Of a DNA stretch of 64,000 nucleotides, positions 8,245 to 17,972 are shown piece by piece; position 1 is the stretch's first letter; the number at the start of each line of letters is the position of its first letter. Origin of the DNA: an uncultured SAR86 cluster bacterium (GTDB taxonomy: Bacteria; Pseudomonadota; Gammaproteobacteria; Magnimaribacterales; D2472); the NCBI GenBank assembly GCA_902599315.1, contig CACKEY010000005.1, forward strand, positions 1-64,000, read 5' to 3'. Made by a program: the position numbers and the translations under genes. The notes beneath the pieces are model-generated. The model was not told where the DNA came from. It made no database searches and saw nothing but the letters and a program-made list of their open reading frames with translations.

Positions 8245-9900
8245 ATGGGCATGAAAATTAATAAGAATCATTTATTTCTTTTACTATCAGTATCTTTGGT
8301 TCTTTTTTCAAGTTGCTCAAATTCATTGAGTGACACCACTGATGGAAGATTAAGGTACTGGATTTCAACGCTTGCATCTGACGAATTTGAAGGCAGAGCA
8401 CCAGGAACAGAGGGCGGGAAACTTACTAAAAATTTTATTTCTAAAACTTTTCAGGATTTAAGTCTTGATCCATTGAATGGAGAGTATCTCCATAAAGTTC
8501 CCGCTTCAGAAATAACTTTAAAAGATTCTTCATACTTAACATTATCTTTCCGTGGTAATGATAGAAAAATGATCACAGGTCGAGAAGTCGTTTTTTGGAC
8601 AAAACAGGCTAGAGAATACAGAAAAATAAGAGACAGTGAAGTTGTCTTTGTTGGTTATGGAATCGTTGCTCCTGAATATAACTGGAATGATTATGAGGGT
8701 ATTGATGTCAGAGGTAAAACAGTTGTCATACTTGTAAATGATCCTGGCTTTGCAACTGGAAAATTAAGACTTTTTAATGGTAGATCAATGACTTATTACG
8801 GAAGATGGACATATAAATTTGAAGAAGCTGCTCGTCAGGGAGCTGCTGCTGCGATAATTGTTCATGAGGAAGAACCGGCTGCATATCCCTGGTCAGTGGT
8901 TGAAAATAGTTGGCAGGGACCACAGTTAGATTTACAGCGTGAAGATTTAGGCGCTGATAGAGCAATCCTTGAGGCCTGGATAAGAGACATTACTCTTGAT
9001 GAGGTGCTAAATTTTACTGGGTTTAATTATCAATCTCTTAAAGAAATAGCTTTGGAAAAAACTTTTTCAGCTTTTCCATTAAGAGGGCTAACTTTAAGCT
9101 CAGAAATACATAATAGAGTTAGATATTTTCAATCTCATAATGTTGCCGCAATTAAAAGAGGCTCCAAGAGACCAGATGAATATATATTATTCATGGCCCA
9201 TTGGGATCATATTGGTATTATGAATGGATTGCCACCCGGCGCTGATAATATTGCAAATGGGGCTGTCGATAACGCAACAGGAGTGGCAGCTGTTATGGAA
9301 TTTGCTAAAAGGTTCTCTGAAACAAAGACAGATAGATCAATTATGTTTTTAGCTCTTACTCTAGAGGAGTCTGGATTATTAGGTTCTGAATACTTTGCAA
9401 AATATCCCCCAGTAGAATTATCAAATGTTGTTGCTGGTTTTAATTATGACGCTGTTTTACCAACAGGGCTTACCAAAGACATGGTAGTTATTGGTTACGG
9501 AGCATCAGAATTAGAGGATCTTTTGGAAAAAGAATTAGATAAAACTGGAAGGTACATCAATCCAGATCCAAACCCTGAAAAAGGATTTTTTTATAGATCC
9601 GATCATATAAGTTTTGCAAAAAGAGGGGTTCCAGTCCTTTACTCCGGTGGAGGCTTTGATCTAGCCAATGGTGGAAAAGAGGCTGGCTATTTATTCATTC
9701 AACAATATCAAACGGATGCTTATCATGGTGTTGCTGACGAATATGATAATTCATGGAATTTAGACGGATTAAATCAAACGATTGATGTAATTTTTAACAT
9801 TAGCAATGAACTAGCAAATAGTTCACAATGGCCAAACTGGTATGAAGACAATGAATTTAAATCAATCAGAGATCTATCACGCAATTTGAATGAGGGTTAA
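8245..9900 (+). CDS. M28-family metallopeptidase, lipoprotein
   Basis: A 551-residue exported peptidase. The N-terminus has a lysine-containing n-region, a hydrophobic core and a lipobox-like LFSSC with Cys 24. An M28 catalytic core follows: HWDHIGI, the DNATG metal-ligand motif, EESGLLGSEYF (general-base Glu pair) and YRSDHISFAKRGVP. Residues in the middle resemble an inserted PA-type domain (about 100-260). It probably releases N-terminal amino acids or dipeptides at the membrane. A second ATG at 8251 is also possible; the ribosome site is weak for both. Its TAA overlaps the start of the BVMO gene. Confidence 0.87.
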   Translation: MGMKINKNHLFLLLSVSLVLFSSCSNSLSDTTDGRLRYWISTLASDEFEGRAPGTEGGKLTKNFISKTFQDLSLDPLNGEYLHKVPASEITLKDSSYLTLSFRGNDRKMITGREVVFWTKQAREYRKIRDSEVVFVGYGIVAPEYNWNDYEGIDVRGKTVVILVNDPGFATGKLRLFNGRSMTYYGRWTYKFEEAARQGAAAAIIVHEEEPAAYPWSVVENSWQGPQLDLQREDLGADRAILEAWIRDITLDEVLNFTGFNYQSLKEIALEKTFSAFPLRGLTLSSEIHNRVRYFQSHNVAAIKRGSKRPDEYILFMAHWDHIGIMNGLPPGADNIANGAVDNATGVAAVMEFAKRFSETKTDRSIMFLALTLEESGLLGSEYFAKYPPVELSNVVAGFNYDAVLPTGLTKDMVVIGYGASELEDLLEKELDKTGRYINPDPNPEKGFFYRSDHISFAKRGVPVLYSGGGFDLANGGKEAGYLFIQQYQTDAYHGVADEYDNSWNLDGLNQTIDVIFNISNELANSSQWPNWYEDNEFKSIRDLSRNLNEG

Positions 9901-11348
9901 TGATGCATAAGGATATTATTGTAGTTGGAGCGGGTATTTCTGGTATTGCTGCTGGATATAATCTTCAAAAAAGCTGCCCAAATAAATCATTTGCCATATT
10001 AGAGGGTAGGAGCTCATTGGGAGGTACCTGGGACCTTTTTAAGTATCCTGGAGTTCGTTCAGACTCTGATATGCATACGCTTGGATTTCGTTTTAAACCA
10101 TGGATACACAAAAAGTCTATTGCAGATGGACCGTCTATTCTTGAATATTTAAACGAGACCGTTGATGAATTTAAGTTGAGAGAAAAAATTAGTTTTAATC
10201 AAAAAGTTATTTCATCTAATTGGTCTTCAGATAAATCTATTTGGGAATTAAAAGTTCTAAGTAATGGGAATGAGACACATATGACGTGCAATTTTCTCTT
10301 TTTATGTGGTGGTTATTACAGTTATGACAAACCTTTCATGCCGAAATTTCTAAATCAAGAAGAATTTCAGGGCAAATTAATTCATCCGCAATTTTGGGAC
10401 GAGTCCATGGATTATTCAAATAAAAAAGTAATAGTTATAGGTAGTGGAGCCACTGCAATTACATTGGTCCCTGCAATAGCTCAAAAAGCTGAACACGTTA
10501 CCATGCTGCAACGCTCACCAAGTTATGTTGTTTCTGGTCCTGGAGAAGATTCATGGAGCCACTTTTTAAATAAAATTTTACCCATTCGTTTAAGCTACTT
10601 TTTAATTAGATGGAAAAATATATTACGAACAAGCTTAGGATTTTACTTATCAAGAAAATATCCCAATTGGGTAAAAAAACGATTGATTGATCGCGTAAGA
10701 GATGAACTTGGCCAAGATTTTGATGTCGAGAAACATTTTACTCCAAGATATAATCCTTGGGATCAACGAATGTGCCTTGTTCCTGATAGCGATCTTTTTA
10801 ACTCAATAAGAAATAAAAAAGCTTCGGTTGTAACCGATGTAATTAAATCCTTTACGAAAGAAGGTATTTTGGTTGAATCCGGCGAGCACATTGAGGCAGA
10901 TATTGTTATTTCTGCCACAGGTATTGAGCTAAATATACTTAATGATATTAGAGTATCTGTAAATGATGAAAAGGTAGTACCTAACAATAAGCTTTCTTAT
11001 AAAGGAATGATGTTGAGTGGTGTTCCTAATCTTGCTTTTACATTCGGTTATGTAAATGCTTCATGGACATTAAGGGCAGATTTAACATGTGAGTACGTGT
11101 GCCGATTGCTTAATCAAATGGACAAACAGAATGTTTCGGTATGTTTGCCAAAAGAAGATTCACGAGCAACTGTTGATGATGAATACATAGATTTTACCTC
11201 TGGTTATGTCCAGAGAGCTTTGGATATATTGCCAAAACAAGGAATAAAAGCGCCTTGGAGAAATTATCAAAATTATTTGAAAGATATTTTTTTAGTACGA
11301 TTATTCTCTATTAAAGATTCGACATTAAAATTTTATAATAATAAGTAA
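9900..11348 (+). CDS. Baeyer-Villiger flavin monooxygenase (EthA-like)
   Basis: A 482-residue FAD/NADPH monooxygenase. It carries the FAD dinucleotide motif GAGISG (10-15), GGTWD (41-45) and the Baeyer-Villiger fingerprint F-x-G-x-x-x-H-x-x-x-W, exact at F156/G158/H162/W166. A second Rossmann motif for NADPH, GSGATA, follows at about 182. Length and motifs match the EthA/AlmA-type group, which inserts oxygen into ketones to give esters or lactones. Substrate unknown; in this neighbourhood a terpenoid or steroid ketone is plausible (inference). The ATG overlaps the TAA of the M28 gene. Confidence 0.9.
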   Translation: MMHKDIIVVGAGISGIAAGYNLQKSCPNKSFAILEGRSSLGGTWDLFKYPGVRSDSDMHTLGFRFKPWIHKKSIADGPSILEYLNETVDEFKLREKISFNQKVISSNWSSDKSIWELKVLSNGNETHMTCNFLFLCGGYYSYDKPFMPKFLNQEEFQGKLIHPQFWDESMDYSNKKVIVIGSGATAITLVPAIAQKAEHVTMLQRSPSYVVSGPGEDSWSHFLNKILPIRLSYFLIRWKNILRTSLGFYLSRKYPNWVKKRLIDRVRDELGQDFDVEKHFTPRYNPWDQRMCLVPDSDLFNSIRNKKASVVTDVIKSFTKEGILVESGEHIEADIVISATGIELNILNDIRVSVNDEKVVPNNKLSYKGMMLSGVPNLAFTFGYVNASWTLRADLTCEYVCRLLNQMDKQNVSVCLPKEDSRATVDDEYIDFTSGYVQRALDILPKQGIKAPWRNYQNYLKDIFLVRLFSIKDSTLKFYNNK

Positions 11349-11352
11349 AACT

Positions 11353-11429
11353 TGGCGCACCCGGAGAGATTCGAACTCCCGACCCCTTGGTTCGTAGCCA
11401 AGTACTCTATCCAGCTGAGCTACGGGCGC
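11353..11429 (-). tRNA. tRNA-Arg (anticodon ACG)
   Basis: A 77-base tRNA with encoded CCA. The acceptor stem GCGCCCG/CGGGTGC (one G-U) closes, with discriminator G. The D-arm, the anticodon arm TTGGCTACGAACCAA with anticodon ACG, and the T-loop GTTCGAATC are all present. ACG would be modified to ICG by TadA to read CGU/CGC/CGA. It is transcribed against the BVMO gene, whose stop lies 4 bases away. Confidence 0.97.
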
Positions 11430-11437
11430 GTGTTTTC

Positions 11438-11443
11438 ATTATA
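11438..11443 (-). promoter_or_regulatory. Probable -10 box of tRNA-Arg promoter
   Basis: A perfect TATAAT on the minus strand ends 8 bases before the tRNA 5' end, the spacing expected for a sigma-70 promoter. The -35 region is poorly conserved (AT-rich, with a long A run in the spacer). Confidence 0.55.
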
Positions 11444-11536
11444 CTTTAGAAATTTTTTTTTATATCCATAAGTTTCTTTACCGGCTTGTAAAAAAACCTT
11501 ATATTAAAGCAATAAAAATACACATATTGTTAACAA

Positions 11537-12004
11537 GTGACTTTCGAGAATATTATCCTAATTTTGCAGACTGTCGGTCCATTTACAGTGTTGGTAACAG
11601 TATATTTTCTTGTTACCGAATTGAAAGAGCAAAACAGAGTTGCAAGAGCAAATGCTAGGCAAAATATTGCTGATTCCCATCAAAAAGTTGCATTAGCCGG
11701 AATGAAACCAATTCTTGTTGATACTAAATTAAAGCTTAGAAATAATGAAGAACTTACAAAAGAAGAGAATGCAGTTTATTTAACGTATTTTAGTGTGATG
11801 CTGCGGGCAAGAGAGAATCAATTTTATCAATTTAAAATTGGTATGCTTGATGAAGATGAATGGAACGCAATGTTAATTTCATTTAAAACTCTATTCAAAG
11901 AACCAAAACATCTAGAGATTTGGGAATTTATAAAAATTACATTTGCTGAGGACTTCGTTGAATTAGTTGATGAGCAAATCAAACAAAGTAAATTATACGG
12001 ATAA
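11537..12004 (+). CDS. Hypothetical membrane-anchored protein
   Basis: A 155-residue protein with one N-terminal membrane segment (about 5-27), a charged helix (ELKEQNRVARANARQN) and a helical cytoplasmic domain. The family is not recognised. It starts with GTG and a weak ribosome site; no in-frame ATG precedes the membrane segment. It lies 5 bases before an EAL-domain gene and begins what looks like a c-di-GMP signalling operon, so a membrane-proximal regulatory role is possible (inference from context only). Confidence 0.6.
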   Translation: MTFENIILILQTVGPFTVLVTVYFLVTELKEQNRVARANARQNIADSHQKVALAGMKPILVDTKLKLRNNEELTKEENAVYLTYFSVMLRARENQFYQFKIGMLDEDEWNAMLISFKTLFKEPKHLEIWEFIKITFAEDFVELVDEQIKQSKLYG

Positions 12005-12009
12005 TATAA

Positions 12010-13104
12010 ATGCATTCTGATCAAGAGCTTAATTATCTGACAAAGTCTCTTCAACATCATCCAAGTCCATATATTATTTATGAGCTTGATGGTTCAATTG
12101 CTTGGGCAAATATTGCAGCTAATTATATTTTTAACCTTAATACACTAAATGAATTAGCTGTCATAAAAATAGATGAAAAAATTACTAATAATTTTGGCGA
12201 CTTAGATTCAATTGCGCTTTATTACGATACTCCAATAGAAATTTCACTTAGAGATATAAACTTTTTCATGAGAACCAGAGTTCACATGATTCCTGTTGAT
12301 ATTTCAAGCGGCATTATGTTAATTGAGTTGTTATGCTCTTCCAGATCTGGACTTGACGCATTAAGAAAAACAATCGATTGTATTGAACATCAAAGAATTG
12401 AACTGGCCTATCAAAAACAAGTAAACCTTCAAACAAATGAAGTTACTGGAATAGAGGCTTTACTGAGACTGCAAGATGGAGAGGGTGGATATTTGCCGAA
12501 TGATCGAATTATTCCTCAGATAGAGGGAGAAAGTTTATTTTCTCTTGTTGTATTAGAGTCATTAGTTCAATTAGAAAAATTCTTTGCCATTAAAGATGAA
12601 ATTGGATTTAAGGACGCTACCGTTTATTTAAATGTTTCCGCTCATACTATTATGCATCCAGAGTTTTGTGCGATTTTTACAGATTTTGTTGAAAAGCATA
12701 AACTTGCTCCTAATCAATTTGGTCTTGAAGTTACTGAGACAGCTGAGCTTGCAGATATTAATGTAGCATCTGATTCTCTTAACATATTAAAGAAAAAAGG
12801 AATTAAAATTGCTCTAGATGATTTTGGAGCTGGCTACGCATCTTTAAAATATGTTAGAGATCTACCAATTGACGTTGTTAAGCTAGATAAACATTTTACT
12901 TTCAATGTTTCAGATCCTTCGACTGCAAGATTAATAAGTTTCGTTTCAGAAGTTTGCGAAGATCTTCAATTAGAAATGATTGGCGAGGGTATAGAGACTG
13001 AAGAAGACAAAAAAATGATGATTGATCTTGGATGTAAGATTGGACAAGGATATTTAATGCATCGACCTAATTTTCTGGATTCATTTAAGAGGAAAGATAA
13101 ATAA
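12010..13104 (+). CDS. PAS-EAL cyclic-di-GMP phosphodiesterase
   Basis: A 364-residue cytoplasmic protein. The first about 110 residues look like a PAS-type sensor (PSPYIIYELDGSIAWAN), followed by an EAL domain. Catalytic signatures are intact: EALLR (ExLxR), the substrate Asn in YLNVSAHT, LEVTET, the metal-binding DDFGAGYASL, the Lys in VVKLDKHF, and GEGIET (loop 6/EGVE equivalent). It is therefore probably an active phosphodiesterase that hydrolyses c-di-GMP to pGpG. It is followed within 2 bases by a GGDEF protein, so synthesis and breakdown are encoded together. Confidence 0.9.
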   Translation: MHSDQELNYLTKSLQHHPSPYIIYELDGSIAWANIAANYIFNLNTLNELAVIKIDEKITNNFGDLDSIALYYDTPIEISLRDINFFMRTRVHMIPVDISSGIMLIELLCSSRSGLDALRKTIDCIEHQRIELAYQKQVNLQTNEVTGIEALLRLQDGEGGYLPNDRIIPQIEGESLFSLVVLESLVQLEKFFAIKDEIGFKDATVYLNVSAHTIMHPEFCAIFTDFVEKHKLAPNQFGLEVTETAELADINVASDSLNILKKKGIKIALDDFGAGYASLKYVRDLPIDVVKLDKHFTFNVSDPSTARLISFVSEVCEDLQLEMIGEGIETEEDKKMMIDLGCKIGQGYLMHRPNFLDSFKRKDK

Positions 13105-13106
13105 TA

Positions 13107-14591
13107 ATGGATAAACTTACCCCGAAAGAAACATCTAAAGGCGCAGAAGAAATTGTCTTAACTCAAATCAAGCAAGACTTCATAACGCCTGCAAATGCAA
13201 TATTTGATTATGTAGATATGGTTGAAAAAATTCTTACTGATGCTGATCTTGAGTCTGAGGATGAAATTGAGCAAATTAAGTCTTCATGTTCAAAGTTAAT
13301 TGATCAGTACGAGGTTGCTTTTGTTCAAAATACTGGCATAAATGCTGATTCATCTAAAAAATCTGCTGAGGAGTACTCCGAGCTTCGTCATAATCTTAGA
13401 ACTCCACTAAATGCAATCATTGGCTATAGTGAAATATTGATGGAGGACTATGAAGATGAATTAGAAGAGGGGACCTTAGAGGATTTCCAACAAATAATTA
13501 ATCTTGCCAGAGAAACTGAAACTGCTATTGAAAATTTTGTGGATTATATCCGAGGTGAATCTATTGATCCTAAAGATGATAATTCATCTAATCAGCTTGA
13601 GTCAGCTGAGGCGCTCTTTAAGTCATTAGGTGATATTGAATATTCAATAACACTGGGAGATGAAATTAAAGACTCAGACATTCTAATAGTTGATGATAAT
13701 GTAACAAACTGTGAAGTTTTGCAAAGAAGACTATCAATGCAGGGACTTACTTGTCGAACCGCTTACGATGGAAATACTGCTATTACTGAAGTATTTAATA
13801 AAACTCCAGATCTTATTTTGCTTGATGTAATTTTACCAGACATTAACGGTTTGGAATTATTAAAAACTTTTAGAAAAGAACATAATGCAGAATCGCTACC
13901 TGTAATAATGGTTTCTGCTTTTAATGATGTAGATAGTATCTCTAAGTGTATTCAATTAGGTGCGCAAGATTACCTTCCTAAACCCATCAACGGGACAATC
14001 TTATTGGCAAAAGTAGTTGCTGCCTTGGAAAGGAAGTTTTGGCGAGAGCGTGAAAAAGAATTAGTAGATAAGTTGCATATTCAGGCAACCACAGATCAAC
14101 TTACAGGCATATATAACAGGAGAGTAATTTTTGAAGCATTGGATGAAGCTATGGAAAACTCTAAGCAATCCAAGGATCGTCAATTTGCCACTATAATGTT
14201 TGATATAGATTTTTTTAAACAGGTCAATGACAATTATGGTCATGCTGGAGGCGATGCAGTTTTAGTATCATTTGCACAATTACTCCAAACAGAGATTTCC
14301 TCTCCAAATATTGTTGGCAGAATAGGTGGAGAAGAGTTTTTGGCAATTCTTTACCTAAGTCCTGATGAAGCTAAAGAATTTTGTGTTAAATTAATACATA
14401 AAATTAATAACAATCTTGTTGATTTTGAAGGTACTGAAATAAAAATTAGTTCAAGTGGAGGAGTTGCATTTTCAACTGAAACAGAAACTTCAGCAGATCT
14501 GACTAACAAAGCCGATGAAAGGCTTTATGAGGCAAAGAAAAATGGCAGAAATAGATTTACATTACATGATAGCGAGCTAGTAGGAGAATAA
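13107..14591 (+). CDS. DHp-REC-GGDEF diguanylate cyclase lacking a kinase domain
   Basis: A 494-residue protein. Residues 91-150 form a HisKA-type dimerisation/phosphotransfer hairpin with H95 (RHNLRTPLNAIIGYSEIL), but no HATPase domain follows. An earlier segment (about 23-40, TPANAIFDYVDMV) looks like a second, His-less copy. A REC domain (about 190-310; D196/D197, phospho-acceptor D240, K292) and a GGDEF domain (about 325-485; active site GGEEF 407-411) complete it. No RxxD inhibitory site is seen before GGEEF. It likely makes c-di-GMP under phosphorylation control, receiving or relaying phosphate from another kinase. Confidence 0.9.
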   Translation: MDKLTPKETSKGAEEIVLTQIKQDFITPANAIFDYVDMVEKILTDADLESEDEIEQIKSSCSKLIDQYEVAFVQNTGINADSSKKSAEEYSELRHNLRTPLNAIIGYSEILMEDYEDELEEGTLEDFQQIINLARETETAIENFVDYIRGESIDPKDDNSSNQLESAEALFKSLGDIEYSITLGDEIKDSDILIVDDNVTNCEVLQRRLSMQGLTCRTAYDGNTAITEVFNKTPDLILLDVILPDINGLELLKTFRKEHNAESLPVIMVSAFNDVDSISKCIQLGAQDYLPKPINGTILLAKVVAALERKFWREREKELVDKLHIQATTDQLTGIYNRRVIFEALDEAMENSKQSKDRQFATIMFDIDFFKQVNDNYGHAGGDAVLVSFAQLLQTEISSPNIVGRIGGEEFLAILYLSPDEAKEFCVKLIHKINNNLVDFEGTEIKISSSGGVAFSTETETSADLTNKADERLYEAKKNGRNRFTLHDSELVGE

Positions 14592-14596
14592 AAACA

Positions 14597-14959
14597 ATGG
14601 CTAAATTACTCTACATCGAAGATAACGAAATGAATCGCGATATGTTGTCTAGGCGACTTTCTAGGCGGGGTTATGAAATTATTATGGCTTTTGATGGTCA
14701 GGCTGGTCTTGATATGATGAGAAGTGAATCTCCTGATCTTGTTCTGATGGATATGGGATTGCCTGTACTTGATGGATGGGAAGCAACAATTCAAGCTAAA
14801 GCTGATGATTCAATAAGTTCAATCCCAATTATTGCTTTAACTGCACATGCACTAGAATCGGATAAACAGAAAGCTTTAGAGTGTGGAGCAGATGATTTTG
14901 ATACAAAGCCTGTTGATTTTAAAAGGTTACTCGGAAAAATTGAGTCATTGATTGGTTAA
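14597..14959 (+). CDS. Single-domain response regulator (DivK/CheY-like)
   Basis: A lone receiver domain of 120 residues. The acidic pocket is I-E-D-N (E8/D9), the phospho-acceptor is D52 (LMDMGLP), the switch Thr is T82 and the conserved Lys is K104 (TKP). With no output domain, it acts by protein contact, as DivK-type regulators do, often with hybrid kinases. It is 5 bases after the DHp-REC-GGDEF gene and converges on the hybrid kinase gene with a 3-base gap. A phosphorelay linking these three is the natural reading (inference). Confidence 0.9.
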   Translation: MAKLLYIEDNEMNRDMLSRRLSRRGYEIIMAFDGQAGLDMMRSESPDLVLMDMGLPVLDGWEATIQAKADDSISSIPIIALTAHALESDKQKALECGADDFDTKPVDFKRLLGKIESLIG

Positions 14960-14962
14960 TTA

Positions 14963-17941
14963 TTAATTTGTCACAATTCCTTGAATCATCTTTGAAAGGT
15001 TTTCCATTGAGACATCATCTTTTTTAACCAATCCCACAACTCTTTCTTTTAAAAGATCCTCCTGAACTTCGGTTAAATCTTTTCCTGAAAATACTAATAC
15101 TGGAGCTCTTTTGTCTTCATGAACATTTTTAATATAATTATCTAGAAATTCAAACCCATCCATTCTAGGCATTTCTAAATCAAGAATAATCAATGACGGC
15201 TCATCTTTAGTCCTTTCAAGACCTTCTTTACCATCTCTTGCATCAATAGGTCTGTATCCAGCATCCTTTAGAAGTCTTGAAAGCAATTCTCTAACATCTT
15301 TATCATCATCTATCACTAGAACCTTATGATCTTGAGTTTCGTTCCCAAGGACTCTTTTTACGGTATTAATAAAGTGAGTCCTATCAATGGGTTTTGTTAA
15401 GTAATCATTTGCACCAAGTGAAGAAGCAAGATTAGATTGATTTAATTGGCTTATCATAATTACTGGAATACTTTTTAAGTCTTGATCTGTTTTACATTCC
15501 TTAAGTAAAGACCATCCATCTCTTCCTGGCATCAAAACATCAAGCAAAATTAATTTTGGCTTAACTTCACGAATTAACTCCATTCCTTTTTCGCTATTTG
15601 TAGCACCAAGTAAAGTAAGATTAAGCTTTGAAATTGTTCGTTTAATTAGATCATGCATTGCAACATCATCATCTACCAATACAACAAGATTATCTTGATC
15701 ATCCAGATTTATAACATTTGCATCAACCTCATCCTCACTATATTCAGGACATTCTCTTGGAACTGACATCGTAAAAGTAGATCCAACTCCTTCTTCACTA
15801 GTTACGACAACGTCACCACCCATCATCTCTGCAAATTTCTTTGAGATTGGAAGACCTAATCCAGTTCCGCCATAATTTGCCGATGTAGAACGCTCCGCCT
15901 GAGTGTATTCCTCAAAGACTTTAGCAACTCCTTCAGGACTCATGCCTGCACCTGTATCAATTACAGCAAAATCAATAAACTCTTCATCATCAATCATTCT
16001 CGATTTTACATCTAGAGTCACAGTTCCATTTTTTGTAAATTTAAATCCATTACTTAAAAAATTTGTTATACATTGTCTTAGTTTTGTTTCATCTTGAGAC
16101 ATAGATCCCATAGCACCATCAAGATTAATTACAAACCCATTATCATTTTTGGCTGCAAGAGGTTCAGAAACATCTTTAATAGTTTGGATCATATTTTCTA
16201 TTTCAAAACTGGTAACAAATAACTCCATTTTTCCAGCCTCAATTTTTGAAAGATCTAAAATATTATTGATTAAAGATAAAAGATGCGTTCCCGAAGATGT
16301 AATTTTTTTTAAATCAGGTAATAAATCGTCATAGCCTAAATCTTCACAATCCTCATAAAGCATTTCTCCATATCCAAGAATAGCATTCAGGGGAGTCCTT
16401 AATTCGTGACTCATATTTGCAAAGAATTTTGTTTTTTGATCGCTTGCATCTCTAGCTTCATCTCTTGCTGACTCCATTTCACTCGTCCTTGCATCAATCA
16501 AACCATTAACTTCATCTGACATCCTAGAAAAAGCAACTAGCATTAATTCAACGGATGCCTCTTCGCTCGAGTTTCTGTCAGAGCTATCTGCAAGCTCATT
16601 CATTTTTTTGATGTCATTTAAAATAAGTGTTCTTGCGCTTCCATCGAGTTGATCAGCAAGAGCTGTCATTTTTTCGATAATGACTTCATCTCGCTCATGT
16701 CTTCTTTTGGCTTGTTCTTCTCTAATTGATTCCATTTCAATTAGATGAGACTTATAAGTTCCTAATGCAGCAGACAATTGCCCAACCTCATCAGTCTCAG
16801 AAGCAAGAATCCCTTTCCTCACAGGCATCTCTTGTGTGTGATCGCCCTTGGTTAGACCTTCAAGCACTTCAATGGCCTTTGTTATACCACCAAATGTTCT
16901 TGTAGTAATGAAAGCTATTAATGAAATTATGAATATCACAAATGATATTGCAGCAATATATGTAAGATTTAATACATTCGCAGCTCTCAATATATTTTCT
17001 CTTTCGTCCTTAAAGACAAAAAGTTGCGCCTCATCCGCTGACAAAAATGTGCTAAGGGGCAGAAGGGTCACTGAGGTTCCTAATTCTGTATCTTTTTCAG
17101 AATGACGCGAACCATGAATTGCTTTAAATGCTGATGCTTTGTCGGTTAACTTATTAAAATTTTCAATATCAAAAAGATCATCTTCAGTATCTCCAAATTG
17201 CTGATAATAATCATTAAGTGAGATCAGATTCGAATCAGTGCTAATAGCTGTTCTGACTTCAAACTCATCTTCAAATACTTCTAATCCTTTTCTAATATCA
17301 ACACCAAGAGCTATAACAGCCAAAGTTTCTCCTTCAACTTTAATAGGGAAACTTAATGCCTGATTTAAAGTAGATGCTTGATCCTCATTTTTGTCTTTAA
17401 TTTTAACTATTGATTGCCTTGGTCTTGTCGATGCATCTGTAAGAAAGGAATCAAGATAACTAAAAAAATCAGGACGAGCTGCAGGAGAGCAGGGATCAAC
17501 TCCTAATAAATCAAGCGCGCTACCACAATATATTCTTTCTCCTGACGGAAAATAAGCCATAACATAACTTAAATTTCCATAATCTAATTCTTCTTCAAAA
17601 AAAAGTTCAATTAAATATTGGGCATCTCCAATTCTATCAGCGCTAATAGTATCGAGGAGTGGATTGATAAATATATTGCTTGAAGCAACTTCATCTAAAA
17701 AAATTTCTGAATCAGGCTCCCAAAAAGAAGCATTTTCTCCTGTAACTGGTAACCACTTTGACATGACATCAAAAGATTTGTTGTAGGTTTGATACCATGC
17801 AGACTCATACAAGGTAAGCAATGACTCGTTCGATGAATTTTCTTGGATATTTTCTCTATAGCCAAAGGAAAATATAAATATGGCTGCAACAAGCACATTA
17901 CCTATAACCCCAAATAGCAGCAACTGGAGTCTTATTGGCAT
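14963..17941 (-). CDS. Hybrid sensor histidine kinase with two receiver domains
   Basis: A 992-residue inner-membrane kinase. TM1 is at about 7-27, a periplasmic sensor region at about 28-325, TM2 at about 326-346, HAMP at about 347-400, and then a coiled linker. In the HisKA domain H512 sits in SHELRTPLNA. The HATPase has its N-box at N627, G1 DTGAGM (662-667) and G2 GGTGLGL (691-697). REC1 has phospho-acceptor D801 and K850; REC2 has D921 and K973. The periplasmic part has two cysteines (139 and 151) that could pair. It converges on the c-di-GMP/REC operon; the signal is unknown. Confidence 0.92.
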   Translation of the reverse strand: MPIRLQLLLFGVIGNVLVAAIFIFSFGYRENIQENSSNESLLTLYESAWYQTYNKSFDVMSKWLPVTGENASFWEPDSEIFLDEVASSNIFINPLLDTISADRIGDAQYLIELFFEEELDYGNLSYVMAYFPSGERIYCGSALDLLGVDPCSPAARPDFFSYLDSFLTDASTRPRQSIVKIKDKNEDQASTLNQALSFPIKVEGETLAVIALGVDIRKGLEVFEDEFEVRTAISTDSNLISLNDYYQQFGDTEDDLFDIENFNKLTDKASAFKAIHGSRHSEKDTELGTSVTLLPLSTFLSADEAQLFVFKDERENILRAANVLNLTYIAAISFVIFIISLIAFITTRTFGGITKAIEVLEGLTKGDHTQEMPVRKGILASETDEVGQLSAALGTYKSHLIEMESIREEQAKRRHERDEVIIEKMTALADQLDGSARTLILNDIKKMNELADSSDRNSSEEASVELMLVAFSRMSDEVNGLIDARTSEMESARDEARDASDQKTKFFANMSHELRTPLNAILGYGEMLYEDCEDLGYDDLLPDLKKITSSGTHLLSLINNILDLSKIEAGKMELFVTSFEIENMIQTIKDVSEPLAAKNDNGFVINLDGAMGSMSQDETKLRQCITNFLSNGFKFTKNGTVTLDVKSRMIDDEEFIDFAVIDTGAGMSPEGVAKVFEEYTQAERSTSANYGGTGLGLPISKKFAEMMGGDVVVTSEEGVGSTFTMSVPRECPEYSEDEVDANVINLDDQDNLVVLVDDDVAMHDLIKRTISKLNLTLLGATNSEKGMELIREVKPKLILLDVLMPGRDGWSLLKECKTDQDLKSIPVIMISQLNQSNLASSLGANDYLTKPIDRTHFINTVKRVLGNETQDHKVLVIDDDKDVRELLSRLLKDAGYRPIDARDGKEGLERTKDEPSLIILDLEMPRMDGFEFLDNYIKNVHEDKRAPVLVFSGKDLTEVQEDLLKERVVGLVKKDDVSMENLSKMIQGIVTN

Positions 17942-17972
17942 GGATATTCTCTAACTATATAAAAATTTTAAA

